Notes under the pieces: generated by a model | The model's database searches: none | What the model was told of the DNA's origin: nothing | Seen by the model: the letters and a program-made list of their open reading frames with translations, nothing else | Assembly: GCA_037954235.1 (NCBI GenBank) | Contig: JBBMOA010000040.1 | Coordinates: 62,001-126,000, forward strand | Length of the DNA stretch: 64,000 nucleotides | Direction: 5' to 3' | Source of the DNA: Aulostomus chinensis | Lineage: Eukaryota > Chordata > Actinopteri > Syngnathiformes > Aulostomidae | Part shown: one piece after another, positions 23,314-37,546 of the stretch | Layout of the letters: every line of letters begins with the position of its first letter | How positions within the stretch are numbered: position 1 is the stretch's first letter | Program-made: the position numbers and the translations under genes

Positions 23314-26300
23314 CAGCGAGAGAAGGCCAAAATGAACACTTCATGCAGAACTCCTGTATTTTGATGAAAACTCACTGAAATCCACCTCTAACTCAAGTTC
23401 ATGCATTTTTCTATGCTTTCAGATTGAAACTTGACTGAAAACTAACTTTAAAGAAAAGTTATGGCATTTTTGTGTCACAGGTCACAAATAGTGTTTTCTC
23501 AGCGAGAGAAGGCCAAAATGAACACTTCATGCATAACTCTTGTATTTTTTGGAAAACTGACTGAAATCCACCTGTAACTTCAAGTTTATGCATCTTTCTA
23601 CGCTTCCAGGTTGAAACTTGACCGAAAACTCTCTTTGAACAAAAGTTATGACTGTTTTGCTTCACAAGTCACAAATAGCGTTTTCTCAGCAAGAGAAGGC
23701 CAAAATGAACACTTCATGCAGAACTCCTGTATTTTGATGAAAACTCACTGAAATCAAGCTGTAACTTCAAGTTTATGCATCTTTCTACGCTTCCAGGTTG
23801 AAACTTGACCGAAAACTCACTTTGAACAAAAGTTATGACTGTTTTGCTTCACAAGTCACAAATAGCGTTTTCTCAGCAAGAGAAGGCCAAAATGAACACT
23901 TCATGCAGAACTCCTGTATTTTGATGAAAACTCACTGAAATCAAGCTGTAACTTCAAGTTTATGCATCTTTCTATGCTTTCAGGTTTAAAATTGACTGAA
24001 AACTCACTTTGAAAAAAAGTTATGGCATTTTTGTATCACAGGTCACAAATAGTGTTTTCTCAGCGAGAGAAGGCCAAAATGAACACTTCATGCAGAACTC
24101 CTGTATTTTGATGAAAACTCACTGAAATCAAGCTGTAACTTCAAGTTTATGCATCTTTCTATGCTTTCAGGTTGAAACTTGACAGAAAACTCACTTTGAA
24201 CAAAAGTTATGGCTGTTCTGTGTCGCAGGTCACAAATAGTGTTTTCTCAGCGAGAGAAGGCCAAAATGAACACTTCATGCAGAACTCCTGTATTTTGATG
24301 AAAACTCACTGAAATCAAGCTGTAACTTCAAGTTTATGCATCTTTCTATGCTTTCAGGTTGAAACTTGACTGAAAACTCACTTTGAACAAAAGTTATGGC
24401 TCTTCTGTGTCGCAGGTCACAAATAGCGTTTTCTCAGCGAGACAAGGCAAAAATGAACACTTCATGAAGAACTCCTGTATTTTGATGAAAACTCACTGAA
24501 ATCAAGCTGTAACTTCAAGTTTATGCATCTTTCTATGCTTTCAGGTTGAAACTTGACAGAAAACTCACTTTGAACAAAAGTTATGGCTGTTCTGTATCAC
24601 AGGTCACAAATAGCGTTTTCTCAGCGAGAGAAGGCCAAAATGAACACTTCATGCAGAACTCCTGTATTTTGATGAAAACTCACTGAAATCAAGCTGTAAC
24701 TTCAAGTTTATGTATCTTTCTATGCTTTCAGGTTGAAACTTGACAGAAAACTCACTTTGAACAAAAGTTATGGCTGTTCTGTGTCGCAGGTCACAAATAG
24801 TGTTTTCTCAGCGAGAGAAGGCCAAAATGAACACTTCATGCAGAACTCCTGTATTTTGATGAAAACTCACTGAAATCAAGCTGTAACTTCAAGTTTATGC
24901 ATCTTTCTATGCTTTCAGGTTGAAACTTGACTGAAAACTCACTTTGAACAAAAGTTATGGCTCTTCTGTGTCGCAGGTCACAAATAGCGTTTTCTCAGCG
25001 AGACAAGGCCAAAATGAACACTTCATGCAGAACTCCTGTATTTTGATGAAAACTCACTGAAATCAAGCTGTAACTTCAAGTTTATGCATCTTCCTTTGCT
25101 TTCAGGTTGAAACTTGACTGAAAACTCACTTTGAACAAAAGTTATGGCATTTTTGTATCACAGGTCACAAATAGTGTTTTCTCAGCGAGAGAAGGCCAAA
25201 ATGAACACTTCATGCAGAACTCCTGTATTTTGATGAAAACTCACTGAAATCAAGCTGTAACTTCAAGTTTATGCATCTTTCTATGCTTTCAGGTTGAAAC
25301 TTGACTGAAAACTCACTTTGAACAAAAGTTATGGCATTGTTGTATCACAGGTCACAAATAGTGTTTTCTCAGCGAGAGAAGGCCAAAATGAACACTTCAT
25401 GCAGAACTCCTGTATTTTGATGAAAACTCACTGAAATCAAGCTGTAACTTCAAGTTTATGCATCTTTCTATGCTTTCAGGTTGAAACTTGACTGAAAACT
25501 CACTTTGAACAAAAGTTATGGCATTTTTGTATCACAGGTCACAAATAGTGTTTTCTCAGCGAGAGAAGGCCAAAATGAACACTTCATGCAGAACTCCTGT
25601 ATTTTGATGAAAACTCACTGAAATCAAGCTGTAACTTCAAGTTTATGCATCTTTCTATGCTTTCAGGTTGAAACTTGACTGAAAACTCACTTTGAACAAA
25701 AGTTATGGCATTTTTGTATCACAGGTCACAAATAGTGTTTTCTCAGCGAGAGAAGGCCAAAATGAACACGTCATGCAGAACTCCTGTATTTTGATGAAAA
25801 CTCACTGAAATCAAGCTGTAACTTCAAGTTTATGCATCTTTCTATGCTTTCAGGTTGAAACTTGACTGAAAACTCACTTTGAACAAAAGTTATGGCTGTC
25901 CTGTGTCGCAGGTCACAAATAGCGTTTTCTCAGCGAGAGAAGGCCAAAATGAATACTTCATGCAGAACTCCTGTATTTTGATGAAAACTCACTGAAATCA
26001 AGCTGTAACTTCAAGTTTATGCATCTTTCTATGCTTTCAGGTTGAATCTTGACAGAAAACTCACTTTGAACAAAAGTTATGGCATTTTTGTATCACAGGT
26101 CACAAATAGTGTTTTCTCAGCGAGAGAAGGCCAAAATGAACACTTCATGCAGAACTCCTGTATTTTGATGAAAACTCACTGAAATCAAGCTGTAACTTCA
26201 AGTTTATGCATCTTTCTATGCTTTCAGGTTGAAACTTGAATGAAAACTCACTTTGAACAAAAGTTATGGCATTTTTGTATCACAGGTCACAAATAGTGTT

Positions 26301-29300
26301 TTCTCAGCGAGAGAAGGCCAAAATGAACACTTCATGCAGAACTCCTGTATTTTGATGAAAACTCACTGAAATCAAGCTGTAACTTCAAGTTTATGCATCT
26401 TTCTATGCTTTCAGGTTGAAACTTGACTGAAAACTCACTTTGAACAAAAGTTATGGCATTTTTGTATCACAGGTCACAAATAGTGTTTTCTCAGCGAGAG
26501 AAGGCCAAAATGAACACTTCATGCAGAACTCCTGTATTTTGATGAAAACTCACTGAAATCAAGCTGTAACTTCAAGTTTATGCATCTTTCTATGCTTTCA
26601 GGTTGAAACTTGACTGAAAACTCACTTTGAACAAAAGTTATGGCATTTTTGTATCACAGGTCACAAATAGTGTTTTCTCAGCAAGAGAAGGCCAAAATGA
26701 ACACTTCATGCAGAACTCCTGTATTTTGATGAAAACTCACTGAAATCAAGCTGTAACTTCAAGTTTATGCATCTTTCTATGCTTTCAGGTTTAAAATTGA
26801 CTGAAAACTCACTTTGAAAAAAAGTTATGGCATTTTTGTATCACAGGTCACAAATAGTGTTTTCTCAGCGAGAGAAGGCCAAAATGAACACTTCATGCAG
26901 AACTCCTGTATTTTGATGAAAACTCACTGAAATCAAGCTGTAACTTCAAGTTTATGCATCTTTCTATGCTTTCAGGTTGAAACTTGACTGAAAACTCACT
27001 TTAAACAAAAGTTATGGCTGTTCTGTGTCCCAGGTCACAAATAGCGTTTTCTCAGCGAGAGAAGGCCAAAATGAACACTTCATGCAGAACTCCTGTATTT
27101 TGATGAAAACTCACTGAAATCAAGCTGTAACTTCAAGTTTATGCATCTTTCTATGCTTTCAGGTTGAAACTTGACAGAAAACTCACTTTGAACAAAAGTT
27201 ATGGCTGTTCTGTGTCGCAGGTCACAAATAGCGTTTTCTCAGCGAGAGAAGGCCAAAATGAACACTTCATGCAGAACTCCTGTATTTTGATGAAAACTCA
27301 CTGAAATCAAGCTGTAACTTCAAGTTTATGCATCTTTCTATGCTTTCAGGTTGAAACTTGACAGAAAACTCACTTTGAACAAAAGTTATGGCTGTTCTGT
27401 GTCGCAGGTCACAAATAGTGTTTTCTCAGCGAGAGAAGGCCAAAATGAACACTTCATGCAGAACTCCTGTATTTTGATGAAAACTCACTGAAATCAAGCT
27501 GTAACTTCAAGTTTATGCATCTTTCTATGCTTTCAGGTTGAAACTTGACTGAAAACTCACTTTGAACAAAAGTTATGGCTGTCCTGTGTCGCAGGTCACA
27601 AATAGCGTTTTCTCAGCGAGAGAAGGCCAAAATGAATACTTCATGCAGAACTCCTGTATTTTGATGAAAACTCACTGAAATCAAGCTGTCACTTCAAGTT
27701 TATGCATCTTTCTATGCTTTCAGGTTGAAACTTGACAGAAAACTCACTTTGAACAAAAGTTATGGCATTTTTGTATCACAGGTCACAAATAGTGTTTTCT
27801 CAGCGAGAGAAGGCCAAAATGAACACTTCATGCAGAACTCCTGTATTTTGATGAAAACTCACTGAAATCAAGCTGTAACTTCAAGTTTATGCATCTTTCT
27901 ATGCTTTCAGGTTGAAACTTGAATGAAAACTCACTTTGAACAAAAGTTATGGCATTTTTGTATCACAGGTCACAAATAGTGTTTTCTCAGCGAGAGAAGG
28001 CCAAAATGAACACTTCATGCAGAACTCCTGTATTTTGATGAAAACTCACTGAAATCAAGCTGTAACTTCAAGTTTATGCATCTTTCTATGCTTTCAGGTT
28101 GAAACTTGACAGAAAACTCACTTTGAACAAAAGTTATGGCATTTTTGTATCACAGGTCACAAATAGTGTTTTCTCAGCGAGAGAAGGCCAAAATGAACAC
28201 TTCATGCAGAACTCCTGTATTTTGATGAAAACTCACTGAAATCAAGCTGTAACTTCAAGTTTATGCATCTTTCTATGCTTTCAGGTTGAAACTTGAATGA
28301 AAACTCACTTTGAACAAAAGTTATGGGATTTTTGTATCACAGGTCACAAATAGTGTTTTCTCAGCGAGAGAAGGCCAAAATGAACACTTCATGCATAACT
28401 CCTGTATTTTGATGAAAACTCACTGAAATCAAACTGTAACTTCAAGTTTATGCATCTTTCTATGCTTTCAGGTTGAAACTTGACAGAAAACTCACTTTGA
28501 ACAAAAGTTATGGCTGTTCTGTGTCGCAGGTCACAAATAGCGTTTTCTCAGCGAGAGAAGGCCAAAATGAACACTTCATGCAGAACTCCTGTATTTTGAT
28601 GAAAACTCACTGAAATCAAGCTGTAACTTCAAGTTTATGCATCTTTCTATGCTTTCAGGTTTAAAATTGACTGAAAACTCACTTTGAAAAAAAGTTATGG
28701 CATTTTTGTATCACAGGTCACAAATAGTGTTTTCTCAGCGAGAGAAGGCCAAAATGAACACTTCATGCAGAACTCCTGTATTTTGATGAAAACTCACTGA
28801 AATCAAGCTGTAACTTCAAGTTTATGCATCTTTCTATGCTTTCAGGTTGAAACTTGACAGAAAACTCACTTTAAACAAAAGTTATGGCTGTTCTGTGTCC
28901 CAGGTCACAAATAGCGTTTTCTCAGCGAGAAAAGGCCAAAATGAACACTTCATGCAGAACTCCTGTATTTTGATGAAAACTCACTGAAATCAAGCTGTAA
29001 CTTCAAGTTTATGCATCTTTCTATGCTTTCAGGTTGAAACTTGACAGAAAACTCACTTTGAACAAAAGTTATGGCTGTTCTGTGTCGCAGGTCACAAATA
29101 GCGTTTTCTCAGCGAGAGAAGGCCAAAATGAACACTTCATGCATCACTCCTGTATTTTGATGAAAACTCACTGAAATCAAGCTGTAACTTCAAGTTTATG
29201 CATCTTTCTATGCTTTCAGGTTGAAACTTGACAGAAAACTCACTTTGAACAAAAGTTATGGCTGTTCTGTGTCGCAGGTCACAAATAGTGTTTTCTCAGC

Positions 29301-32300
29301 GAGAGAAGGCCAAAATGAACACTTCATGCAGAACTCCTGTATTTTGATGAAAACTCACTGAAATCAAGCTGTAACTTCAAATTTATGCATCTTTCTATGC
29401 TTTCAGGTTGAAACTTGACTGAAAACTCACTTTAAACAAAAGTTATGGCTCTTCTGTGTCGCAGGTCACAAATAGCGTTTTCTCAGCGAGACAAGGCAAA
29501 AATGAACACTTCATGAAGAACTCCTGTATTTTGATGAAAACTCACTGAAATCAAGCTGTAACTTCAAGTTTATGCATCTTTCTATGCTTTCAGGTTGAAA
29601 CTTGACAGAAAACTCACTTTGAACAAAAGTTATGGCTGTTCTGTGTCGCAGGTCACAAATAGCGTTTTCTCAGCGAGAGAAGGCCAAAATGAACACTTCA
29701 TGCAGAACTCCTGTATTTTGATGAAAACTCACTGAAATCAAGCTGTAACTTCAAGTTTATGCATCTTTCTATGCTTTCAGGTTGAAACTTGACAGAAAAC
29801 TCACTTTGAACAAAAGTTATGGCTGTTCTGTGTCGCAGGTCACAAATAGTGTTTTCTCAGCGAGAGAAGGCCAAAATGAACACTTCATGCAGAACTCCTG
29901 TATTTTGATGAAAACTCACTGAAATCAAGCTGTAACTTCAAGTTTATGCATCTTTCTATGCTTTCAGGTTGAAACTTGACTGAAAACTCACTTTGAACAA
30001 AAGTTATGGCTCTTCTGTGTCGCAGGTCACAAATAGCGTTTTCTCAGCGAGACAAGGCCAAAATGCACACTTCATGCAGAACTCCTGTATTTTGATGAAA
30101 ACTCACTGAAATCAAGCTGTAACTTCAAGTTTATGCATCTTTCTTTGCTTTCAGGTTGAAACTTGACAGAAAACTCACTTTGAACAAAAGTTATGGCTGT
30201 TCTGTGTCGCAGGTCACAAATAGCGTTTTCTCAGCGAGAGAAGGCCAAAATGAACACTTCATGCAGAACTCCTGTATTTTGATGAAAACTCACTGAAATC
30301 AAGCTGTAACTTCAAGTTTATGCATCTTTCTATGCTTTCAGGTTGAAACTTGACAGAAAACTCACTTTGAACAAAAGTTATGGCTGTTCTGTGTCGCAGG
30401 TCACAAATAGTGTTTTCTCAGCGAGAGAAGGCCAAAATGAACACTTCATGCAGAACTCCTGTATTTTGATGAAAACTCACTGAAATCAAGCTGTAACTTC
30501 AAGTTTATGCATCTTTCTATGCTTTCAGGTTGAAACTTGACTGAAAACTCACTTTGAACAAAAGTTATGGCTCTTCTGTGTCGCAGGTCACAAATAGCGT
30601 TTTCTCAGCGAGACAAGGCCAAAATGCACACTTCATGCAGAACTCCTGTATTTTGATGAAAACTCACTGAAATCAAGCTGTAACTTCAAGTTTATGCATC
30701 TTTCTTTGCTTTCAGGTTGAAACTTGACTGAAAACTCACTTTGAACAAAAGTTATGGCATTTTTGTATCACAGGTCACAAATAGTGTTTTCTCAGCGAGA
30801 GAAGGCCAAAATGAACACTTCATGCAGAACTCCTGTATTTTGATGAAAACTCACTGAAATCAAGCTGTAACTTCAAGTTTATGCATCTTTCTATGCTTTC
30901 AGGTTGAAACTTGACAGAAAACTCACTTTGAACAAAAGTTATGGCTGTTCTGTGTCGCAGGTCACAAATAGCGTTTTCTCAGCGAGAGAAGGCCAAAATG
31001 AACACTTCATGCAGAACTCCTGTATTTTGATGAAAACTCACTGAAATCAAGCTGTAACTTCAAGTTTATGCATCTTTCTATGCTTTCAGGTTGAAACTTG
31101 ACTGAAAACTCACTTTGAACAAAAGGTATGGCATTTTTGTATCACAGGTCACAAATAGTGTTTTCTCAGCGAGAGAAGGCCAAAATGAACACTTCATGCA
31201 GAACTCCTGTATTTTGATGAAAACTCACTGAAATCAAGCTGTAACTTCAAGTTTATGCATCTTTCTATGCTTTCAGGTTGAAACTTGACTGAAAACTCAC
31301 TTTGAACAAAAGTTATGGCTGTTCTGTGTCGCAGGTCACAAATAGCGTTTTCTCAGCGAGAGAAGGCCAAAATGAACACTTCATGCAGAACTCCTGTATT
31401 TTGATGAAAACTCACTGAAATCAAGCTGTAACTTCAAGTTTATGCATCTTTCTATGCTTTCAGGTTGAAACTTGACTGAAAACTCACTTTGAACAAAAGT
31501 TATGGCTGTTCTGTGTCGCTGGTCACAAATAGCGTTTTCTCAGCGAGAGAAGGCCAAAATGAACACTTCATGCAGAACTCCTGTATTTTGATAAAAACTC
31601 ACTGAAATCAAGCTGTAACTTCAAGTTTATGCATCTTTCTATGCTTTCAGGTTGAAACTTGACTTAAAACTCACTTCAAACAAAAGTTATGGCATTTTTG
31701 TATCACAGGTCACAAATAGTGTTTTCTCAGCGAGAGAAGGCCAAAAAGAACACTTCATGCAGAACTCCTGTATTTTGATGAAAACTAACTGAAATCAAGC
31801 TGTAACTTCAAGTTTATGCATCTTTCTATGCTTTCAGGTTGAAACTTGACTGAAAACTCACTTTGAACAAAAGTTATGGCTCTTCTGTGTCGCAGGTCAC
31901 AAATAGTGTTTTCTCAGCGAGACAAGGCAAAAATGAACACTTCATGAAGAACTCCTGTATTTTGATGAAAACTCACTGAAATCAAGCTGTAACTTCAAGT
32001 TTATGCATCTTTCTATGCTTTCAGGTTGAAACTTGACTGAAAACTCACTCTGAACAAAAGTTATGGCTGTTCTGTGTCGCAGGTCACAAATAGCGTTTTC
32101 TCAGCGAGAGAAGGCCAAAATGAACACTTCATGCAGAACTCCGTTATTTTGATGAAAACTCACTGAAATCAAGCTGTAACTTCAAGTTTATGCATCTTTC
32201 TATGCTTTCAGGTTGAAACTTGACTGAAAACTCACTTTGAACAAAAGTTATGGCATTTTTGTATCACAGGACACAAATAGTGTTTTCTCAGCGAGAGAAG

Positions 32301-34565
32301 GCCAAAATGAACACTTCATGCAGAACTCCTGTATTTTGATGAAAACTCACTGAAATCAAGCTGTAACTTCAAGTTTATGCATCTTTCTATGCTTTCAGGT
32401 TGAAACTTGACAGAAAACTAAATTTGAACAAAAGTTATGGCTGTTCTGTGTCGCAGGTCACAAATAGCGTTTTCTCAGCGAGAGAAGGCCAAAATGAACA
32501 CTTCATGCAGAACTCCTGTATTTTGATGAAAACTCACTGAAATCAAGCTGTAACTACAATTTTATGCATCTTTCTATGCTTTCAGGTTGAAACTTGACTG
32601 AAAACTCACTTTGAACAAAAGTTATGGCTGTTCTGTGTCGCAGGTCACAAATAGCGTTTTCTCAGCGAGAGAAGGCCAAAATGAACACTTCATGCAGAAC
32701 TCCTGTATTTTGATAAAAACTCACTGAAATCAAGCTGTAACTTCAAGTTTATGCATCTTTCTATGCTTTCAGGTTGAAACTTGACATAAAACTCACTTTG
32801 AACAAAAGTTATGGCATTTTTGTATCACAGGTCACAAATAGTGTTTTCTCAGCGAGAGAAGGCCAAAAAGAACACTTCATGCAGAACTCCTGTATTTTGA
32901 TGAAAACTAACTGAAATCAAGCTGTAACTTCAAGTTTATGCATCTTTCTATGCTTTCAGGTTGAAACTTGACTGAAAACTCACTTTGAACAAAAGTTATG
33001 GCATTTTTGTATCACAGGTCACAAATTGTGTTTTCTCAGCGAGAGAAGGCCAAAATGAATACTTCATGCAGAACTCCTGTATTTTGATGAAAACTCACTG
33101 AAATCAAGCTGTAACTTCAAGTTTATGCATCTTTCTATGCTTTCAGGTTGAAACTTGACTGAAAACTCACTTTGAACAAAAGTTATGGCATTTTTGTATC
33201 ACTGGTCACAAATAGTGTTTTCTCAGCGAGAGAAGGCCAAAATGAACACTTCATGCAGAACTCCTGTATTTTGATGAAAACTCACTGAAATCAAGCTGTA
33301 ACTTCAAGTTTATGCATCTTTCTATGCTTTCAGGTTGAAACTTGACAGAAAACTCACTTTGAACAAAAGTTATGGCTGTTCTGTGTCGCAGGTCACAAAT
33401 AGCGTTTTCTCAGCGAGAGAAGGCCAAAATGAACACTTCATGCAGAACTCCTGTATTTTGATGAAAACTCACTGAAATCAAGCTGTAACTACAAGTTTAT
33501 GCATCTTTCTATGCTTTCAGGTTGAAACTTGACTGAAAACTCACTTTGAACAAAAGTTATGGCTGTTCTGTGTCGCAGGTCACAAATAGCGTTTTCTCAG
33601 CGAGAGAAGGCCAAAATGAACACTTCATGCAGAACTCCTGTATTTTGATAAAAACTCACTGAAATCAAGCTGTAACTTCAAGTTTATGCATCTTTCTATG
33701 CTTTCAGGTTGAAACTTGACTTAAAACTCACTTTGAACAAAAGTTATGGCATTTTTGTATCACAGGTCACAAATAGTGTTTTCTCAGCGAGAGAAGGCCA
33801 AAAAGAACACTTCATGCAGAACTCCTGTATTTTGATGAAAACTCACTGAAATCAAGCTGTAACTTCAAGTTTATGCATCTTTCTATGCTTTCAGGTTGAA
33901 ACTTGACTGAAAACTCACTTTGAACAAAAGTTATGGCATTTTTGTATCACTGGTCACAAATAGTGTTTTCTCAGCGAGAGAAGGCCAAAATGAACACTTC
34001 ATGCAGAACTCCTGTATTTTGATGAAAACTCACTGAAATCAAGCTGTAACTTCAAGTTTATGCATCTTTCTATGCTTTCAGGTTGAAACTTGACAGAAAA
34101 CTCACTTTGAACAAAAGTTATGGCTGTTCTGTGTCGCAGGTCACAAATAGCGTTTTCTCAGCGAGAGAAGGCCAAAATGAACACTTCATGAAGAACTCCT
34201 GTATTTTGATGAAAACTCACTGAAATCAAGCTTTAACGACAAGTTTATGCATCTTTCTATGCTTTCAGGTTGAAACTTGACTGAAAACTCACTTTGAACA
34301 AAAGTTATGGCTGTTCTGTGTCGCAGGTCACAAATAGCGTTTTCTCAGCGAGAGAAGGCCAAAATGAACACTTCATGCAGAACTCCTGTATTTTGATAAA
34401 AACTCACTGAAATCAAGCTGTAACTTCAAGTTTATGCATCTTTCTATGCTTTCAGGTTGAAACTTGACTTAAAACTCACTTTGAACAAAAGTTATGGCAT
34501 TTTTGTATCACAGGTCACAAATAGTGTTTTCTCAGCGAGAGAAGGCCAAAATGAACACTTCATGC
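23314..34565 (+). repeat. Homogenised satellite core, two haplotypes in irregular HORs
   Basis: About 60 highly similar monomers at a strict 187-bp spacing (for example 25291, 25478, 25665). Nearly all carry TTCATGCAGAACTCC, GATGAAAACTCACTG and ATCAAGCTGTAACTTC. Two linked haplotypes alternate irregularly. T-type has GGCATTTTTGTATCACAGG with AAATAGTG. C-type has GGCTGTTCTGTGTCGCAGG with AAATAGCG. A GGCTCTTCTG variant is linked to GAGACAAGG. Local HORs are visible: a 561-bp trimer three times in a row at about 29.0-30.6 kb, a 1683/1870-bp unit relating 25.9-26.8 kb to 27.6-28.7 kb, and units of 6, 5 and 4 monomers marked by TTTTGATAAAAACTC at about 31590, 32712, 33647 and 34395. Diversity is much lower than in either flank, as expected for the recently turned-over part of an array. 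Confidence 0.9.
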
Positions 34566-37538
34566 ATAAGTCTTGGATTTTGAGGAAAACTGCGTGAAAT
34601 CCACCTGTAACTTCAAGTTTATGCATTTTTCAATGCTTTCAGGTTGAAACTTGACTGAAAACTCACTTTGAACAAAAGTTATGTCTGTTTTGTATCACAG
34701 GTCACAAATAGTGTTTTCACAGCGAGAGAAGGCCAAAATGAAAACTTCATGCATAACTCCTGTATTTTGAGGAAAACTGACTGAAATCCACCTGTAACTT
34801 CAAGTTTATGCATCTTTCTATGCTTTCAGGTTGAACTTTCACTTCGAAGTCATTTTGAAAAAAAATTACGTCTTTGATGACCACGGTTCACGAAGACTGT
34901 TTTCAAAACTAAAGAAGACATTTTAAACATTTCAGGCAGAACTCCATTAGTTTGAGCAAAGCTGGCTTAAAACCACCTGTTACTTCAAAGGTTTTCATCA
35001 TTCTGTGTTTTCAGATTTGAAGTTCACTGAAAGGTCAGTGTGATCAAGAGTTCCAGCATTTGTGATCACAGGTCACACAATGCCTTTTACCAGCGAGAGT
35101 CCTCTGGAGTGAACACTTCATGCTGAACTCCCTTATTTAGAAGAAAACTGCATGAAATCCACCTGTAACTTCAAGTTTATGCATCTTTCTATGCTTTCAG
35201 GTTGAAACTTGACTGAAAACTCACTCTTAACAAAAGTTATGGCTGTTTTGTATCTCAGGTCACAAATAGCGTTTTCACAGTGAGAGAAGGCCAAAATGAA
35301 CACTTCATGCATAACTCCTGTATTTTTTGGAAAACTGCATGAAATCCACCTTTAACTTCAAGTTTATGCATCTTTCTATGATTTCTGGTTGAAACTTGAC
35401 TGAAAACTCACTTTGAAAAAAAGTTATGGCTGTTTTGTATCACAGGTCAAAAATACCGTTTTATAAGCGTGAGAAGGCCAAAATGAACACTTCATGCATT
35501 ACTCCTGTATTTTGAAAAAAACTGCATGAAATCCACCTGTAACTTCTCTTTTATGCATCTTTCTATTCTTTCAGGTTCAAACTTGACTGAAAAGTCACGT
35601 TGAACAAAAGTTATGGCTGTTTTGAATGACAGGTCACAAATAGTGTTTTCTCAGCGAGAGAAGGCCAAAATGAACACTTCATGCATAACTCCTTTATTTT
35701 AAGGTAAACTGCATGAAATCCACCTGTAACTTCTCTTTTATGCATCTTTCTATGCTTTCAGGTTGAAACTTGACCGAAAACTCACTTTAAAAAAAAATTA
35801 TGGCTGTTTGGTATCACAGGTCACAAATAGTGTTTTCTCAGCGAGAGAAGGCCAAAATGAACACTTCATGCATAACTCCTGTATTTTGAGGAAAACTGTG
35901 TGAAATCCACCTGTAACTTCTCTTTTATGCATCTTTCTATGCTTTCAGGTTGAAACTTGACTGAAAACTCAGTTTGAAATAAATGATGACTGTTTTGTAT
36001 CACAGGTCACAAATAGCGTTTTCTCAGCGAGAGAAGCCCAAAATGAACACTTCCTGCATAACTCCTGTTTTTTGAGGAAAACTGCATGAAATCCAACTGT
36101 AACTTCAAGTTTTTCATCTCTCTACGCTTTCAGGTTGTAACTTGACTGAAAACTCACTTTGAACAAAAGTTATGGCTGTTTTTTATGACAGGTCACAAAT
36201 ACTGTTTTCACAGCGAAATAAGTCCAAAATTAAAACTTCATCCATACCTATTGTATTTTTTGGAAAACTGAGTTAAATACATCCTCTGACTTGAAGTTTA
36301 TGCATCTTTCTATGCTTTCAGGTTGAAACTTGACTGAAAACTCACTTTGATAGAAAAAATTATGGCTGTTTTGTATCACAAGTCACAAATAGCATTTTCT
36401 CAGCGAGAGAAGGCCAAAATAAAAAATTCATGCATAATTCCTATATTTTTTGGAAAACTGCATGAAATCCACCTGTAAATTCTCCTTTATGCATCTTTCT
36501 ATGCTTTAAGGTTGAAACTTGACTGAAAACTCACTTTGAACAAAAGTTTTGGATGTTTTGTATCACAGGTAACTAACAGTGTTTTCAAAGCGAGAGAATG
36601 CCAAAATGAACACTTCATGCAGAACTCTTGTATTTTTTGGAAAACTGCATGAAATCCACCTGTAAAATCTCCTTTATGCATCTTTCTTAGCTTTCAGGTT
36701 GAAACTTGACTGAAAACTCACTTTGAACAAAAGTTATGGCATTTTTGTATCACAGGTCACAAATAGTGTTTTCTCAGCGAGAGAAGGCCAAAATGAACAC
36801 TTCATGCAGAACTCCTGTATTTTGATGAAAACTCACTGAAATCAAGCTGTAACTTCAAGTTTATGCATCTTTCTATGCTTTCAGGTTGAAACTTGACAGA
36901 AAACTCACTTTGAACAAAAGTTATGGCTGTTCTGTGTCGCAGGTCACAAATAGCGTTTTCTCAGCGAGAGAAGGCCAAAATGAACACTTCATGCAGAACT
37001 CCTGTATTTTGATGAAAACTCACTGAAATCAAGCTGTAACTTCAAGTTTATGCATCTTTCTATGCTTTCAGGTTGAAACTTGACTGAAAACTCACTTTGA
37101 ACAAAAGTTATGGCATTTTTGTATCACAGGTCACAAATAGTGTTTTCTAAGCGAGAGAAGGCCAAAATGAACACTTCATGCAGAACTCCTGTATTTTGAT
37201 GAAAACTCACTGAAATCAAGCTGTAACTTCAAGTTTATGCATCTTTCTATGCTTTCAGGTTGAAACTTAACTGAAAACTCACTGTGAACTAAAGTTATGG
37301 CTGCTTTGTATCAAAGGTCACAGATAGTGTTTTCTCAGGGAGAAAAGGCCAAAATGAACACTTCATGCATAACTCCTGTATTTTGAGGAAAATTGCGTGA
37401 AATCCACCTGTATCTTCAAGTTTATGCATCTTTCTATGCTTTCAGGTTGAAACTTGACTTAAAACTCAATTTCAACAAAAGTTATGGCTGTTTTTTTATC
37501 ACAGGTCACAAATAGTGTTTTCACAAAGAGAGAAGGCC
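34566..37538 (+). repeat. 187-bp satellite, diverged right flank
   Basis: The core ends abruptly at a TAAGTCTTGGATTTTGAGG monomer. Monomers here revert to GCATAACTCC and AAATCCACC variants with many private changes, and include another diverged dimer at 34829. An island of three core-type monomers (about 36715-37265) sits inside the flank, showing GATGAAAACTCACTG, ATCAAGCTG and one GGCTGTTCTGTGTCGCAGG unit. The array is then cut by the LINE at 37547. Confidence 0.9.
34829..35150 (+). repeat. Diverged satellite dimer (A'-B'), copy 6
   Basis: Belongs to the first subfamily, like the copy at 3266: TTACGTCTTTGATG, GGTTCACGAAGACTG, and TTATTTAGAAGAAAACTG at the end of B'. It lies just right of the homogenised core, while the other first-subfamily copy lies near the left end of the window. 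Confidence 0.82.
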
Positions 37539-37546
37539 AAAATGAA
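37539..37546. repeat. Target-site duplication of the L2 LINE (3' side of element)
   Basis: AAAATGAA here and at 42385-42392 brackets the LINE. Removing the element and one copy restores the normal satellite text GGCCAAAATGAACACTTC. Confidence 0.85.

Noticed and set aside
1..37546. CRISPR-like regular repeats
   Set aside because: The period is 187 bp with no short repeat/unique spacer structure, and the context is eukaryotic.
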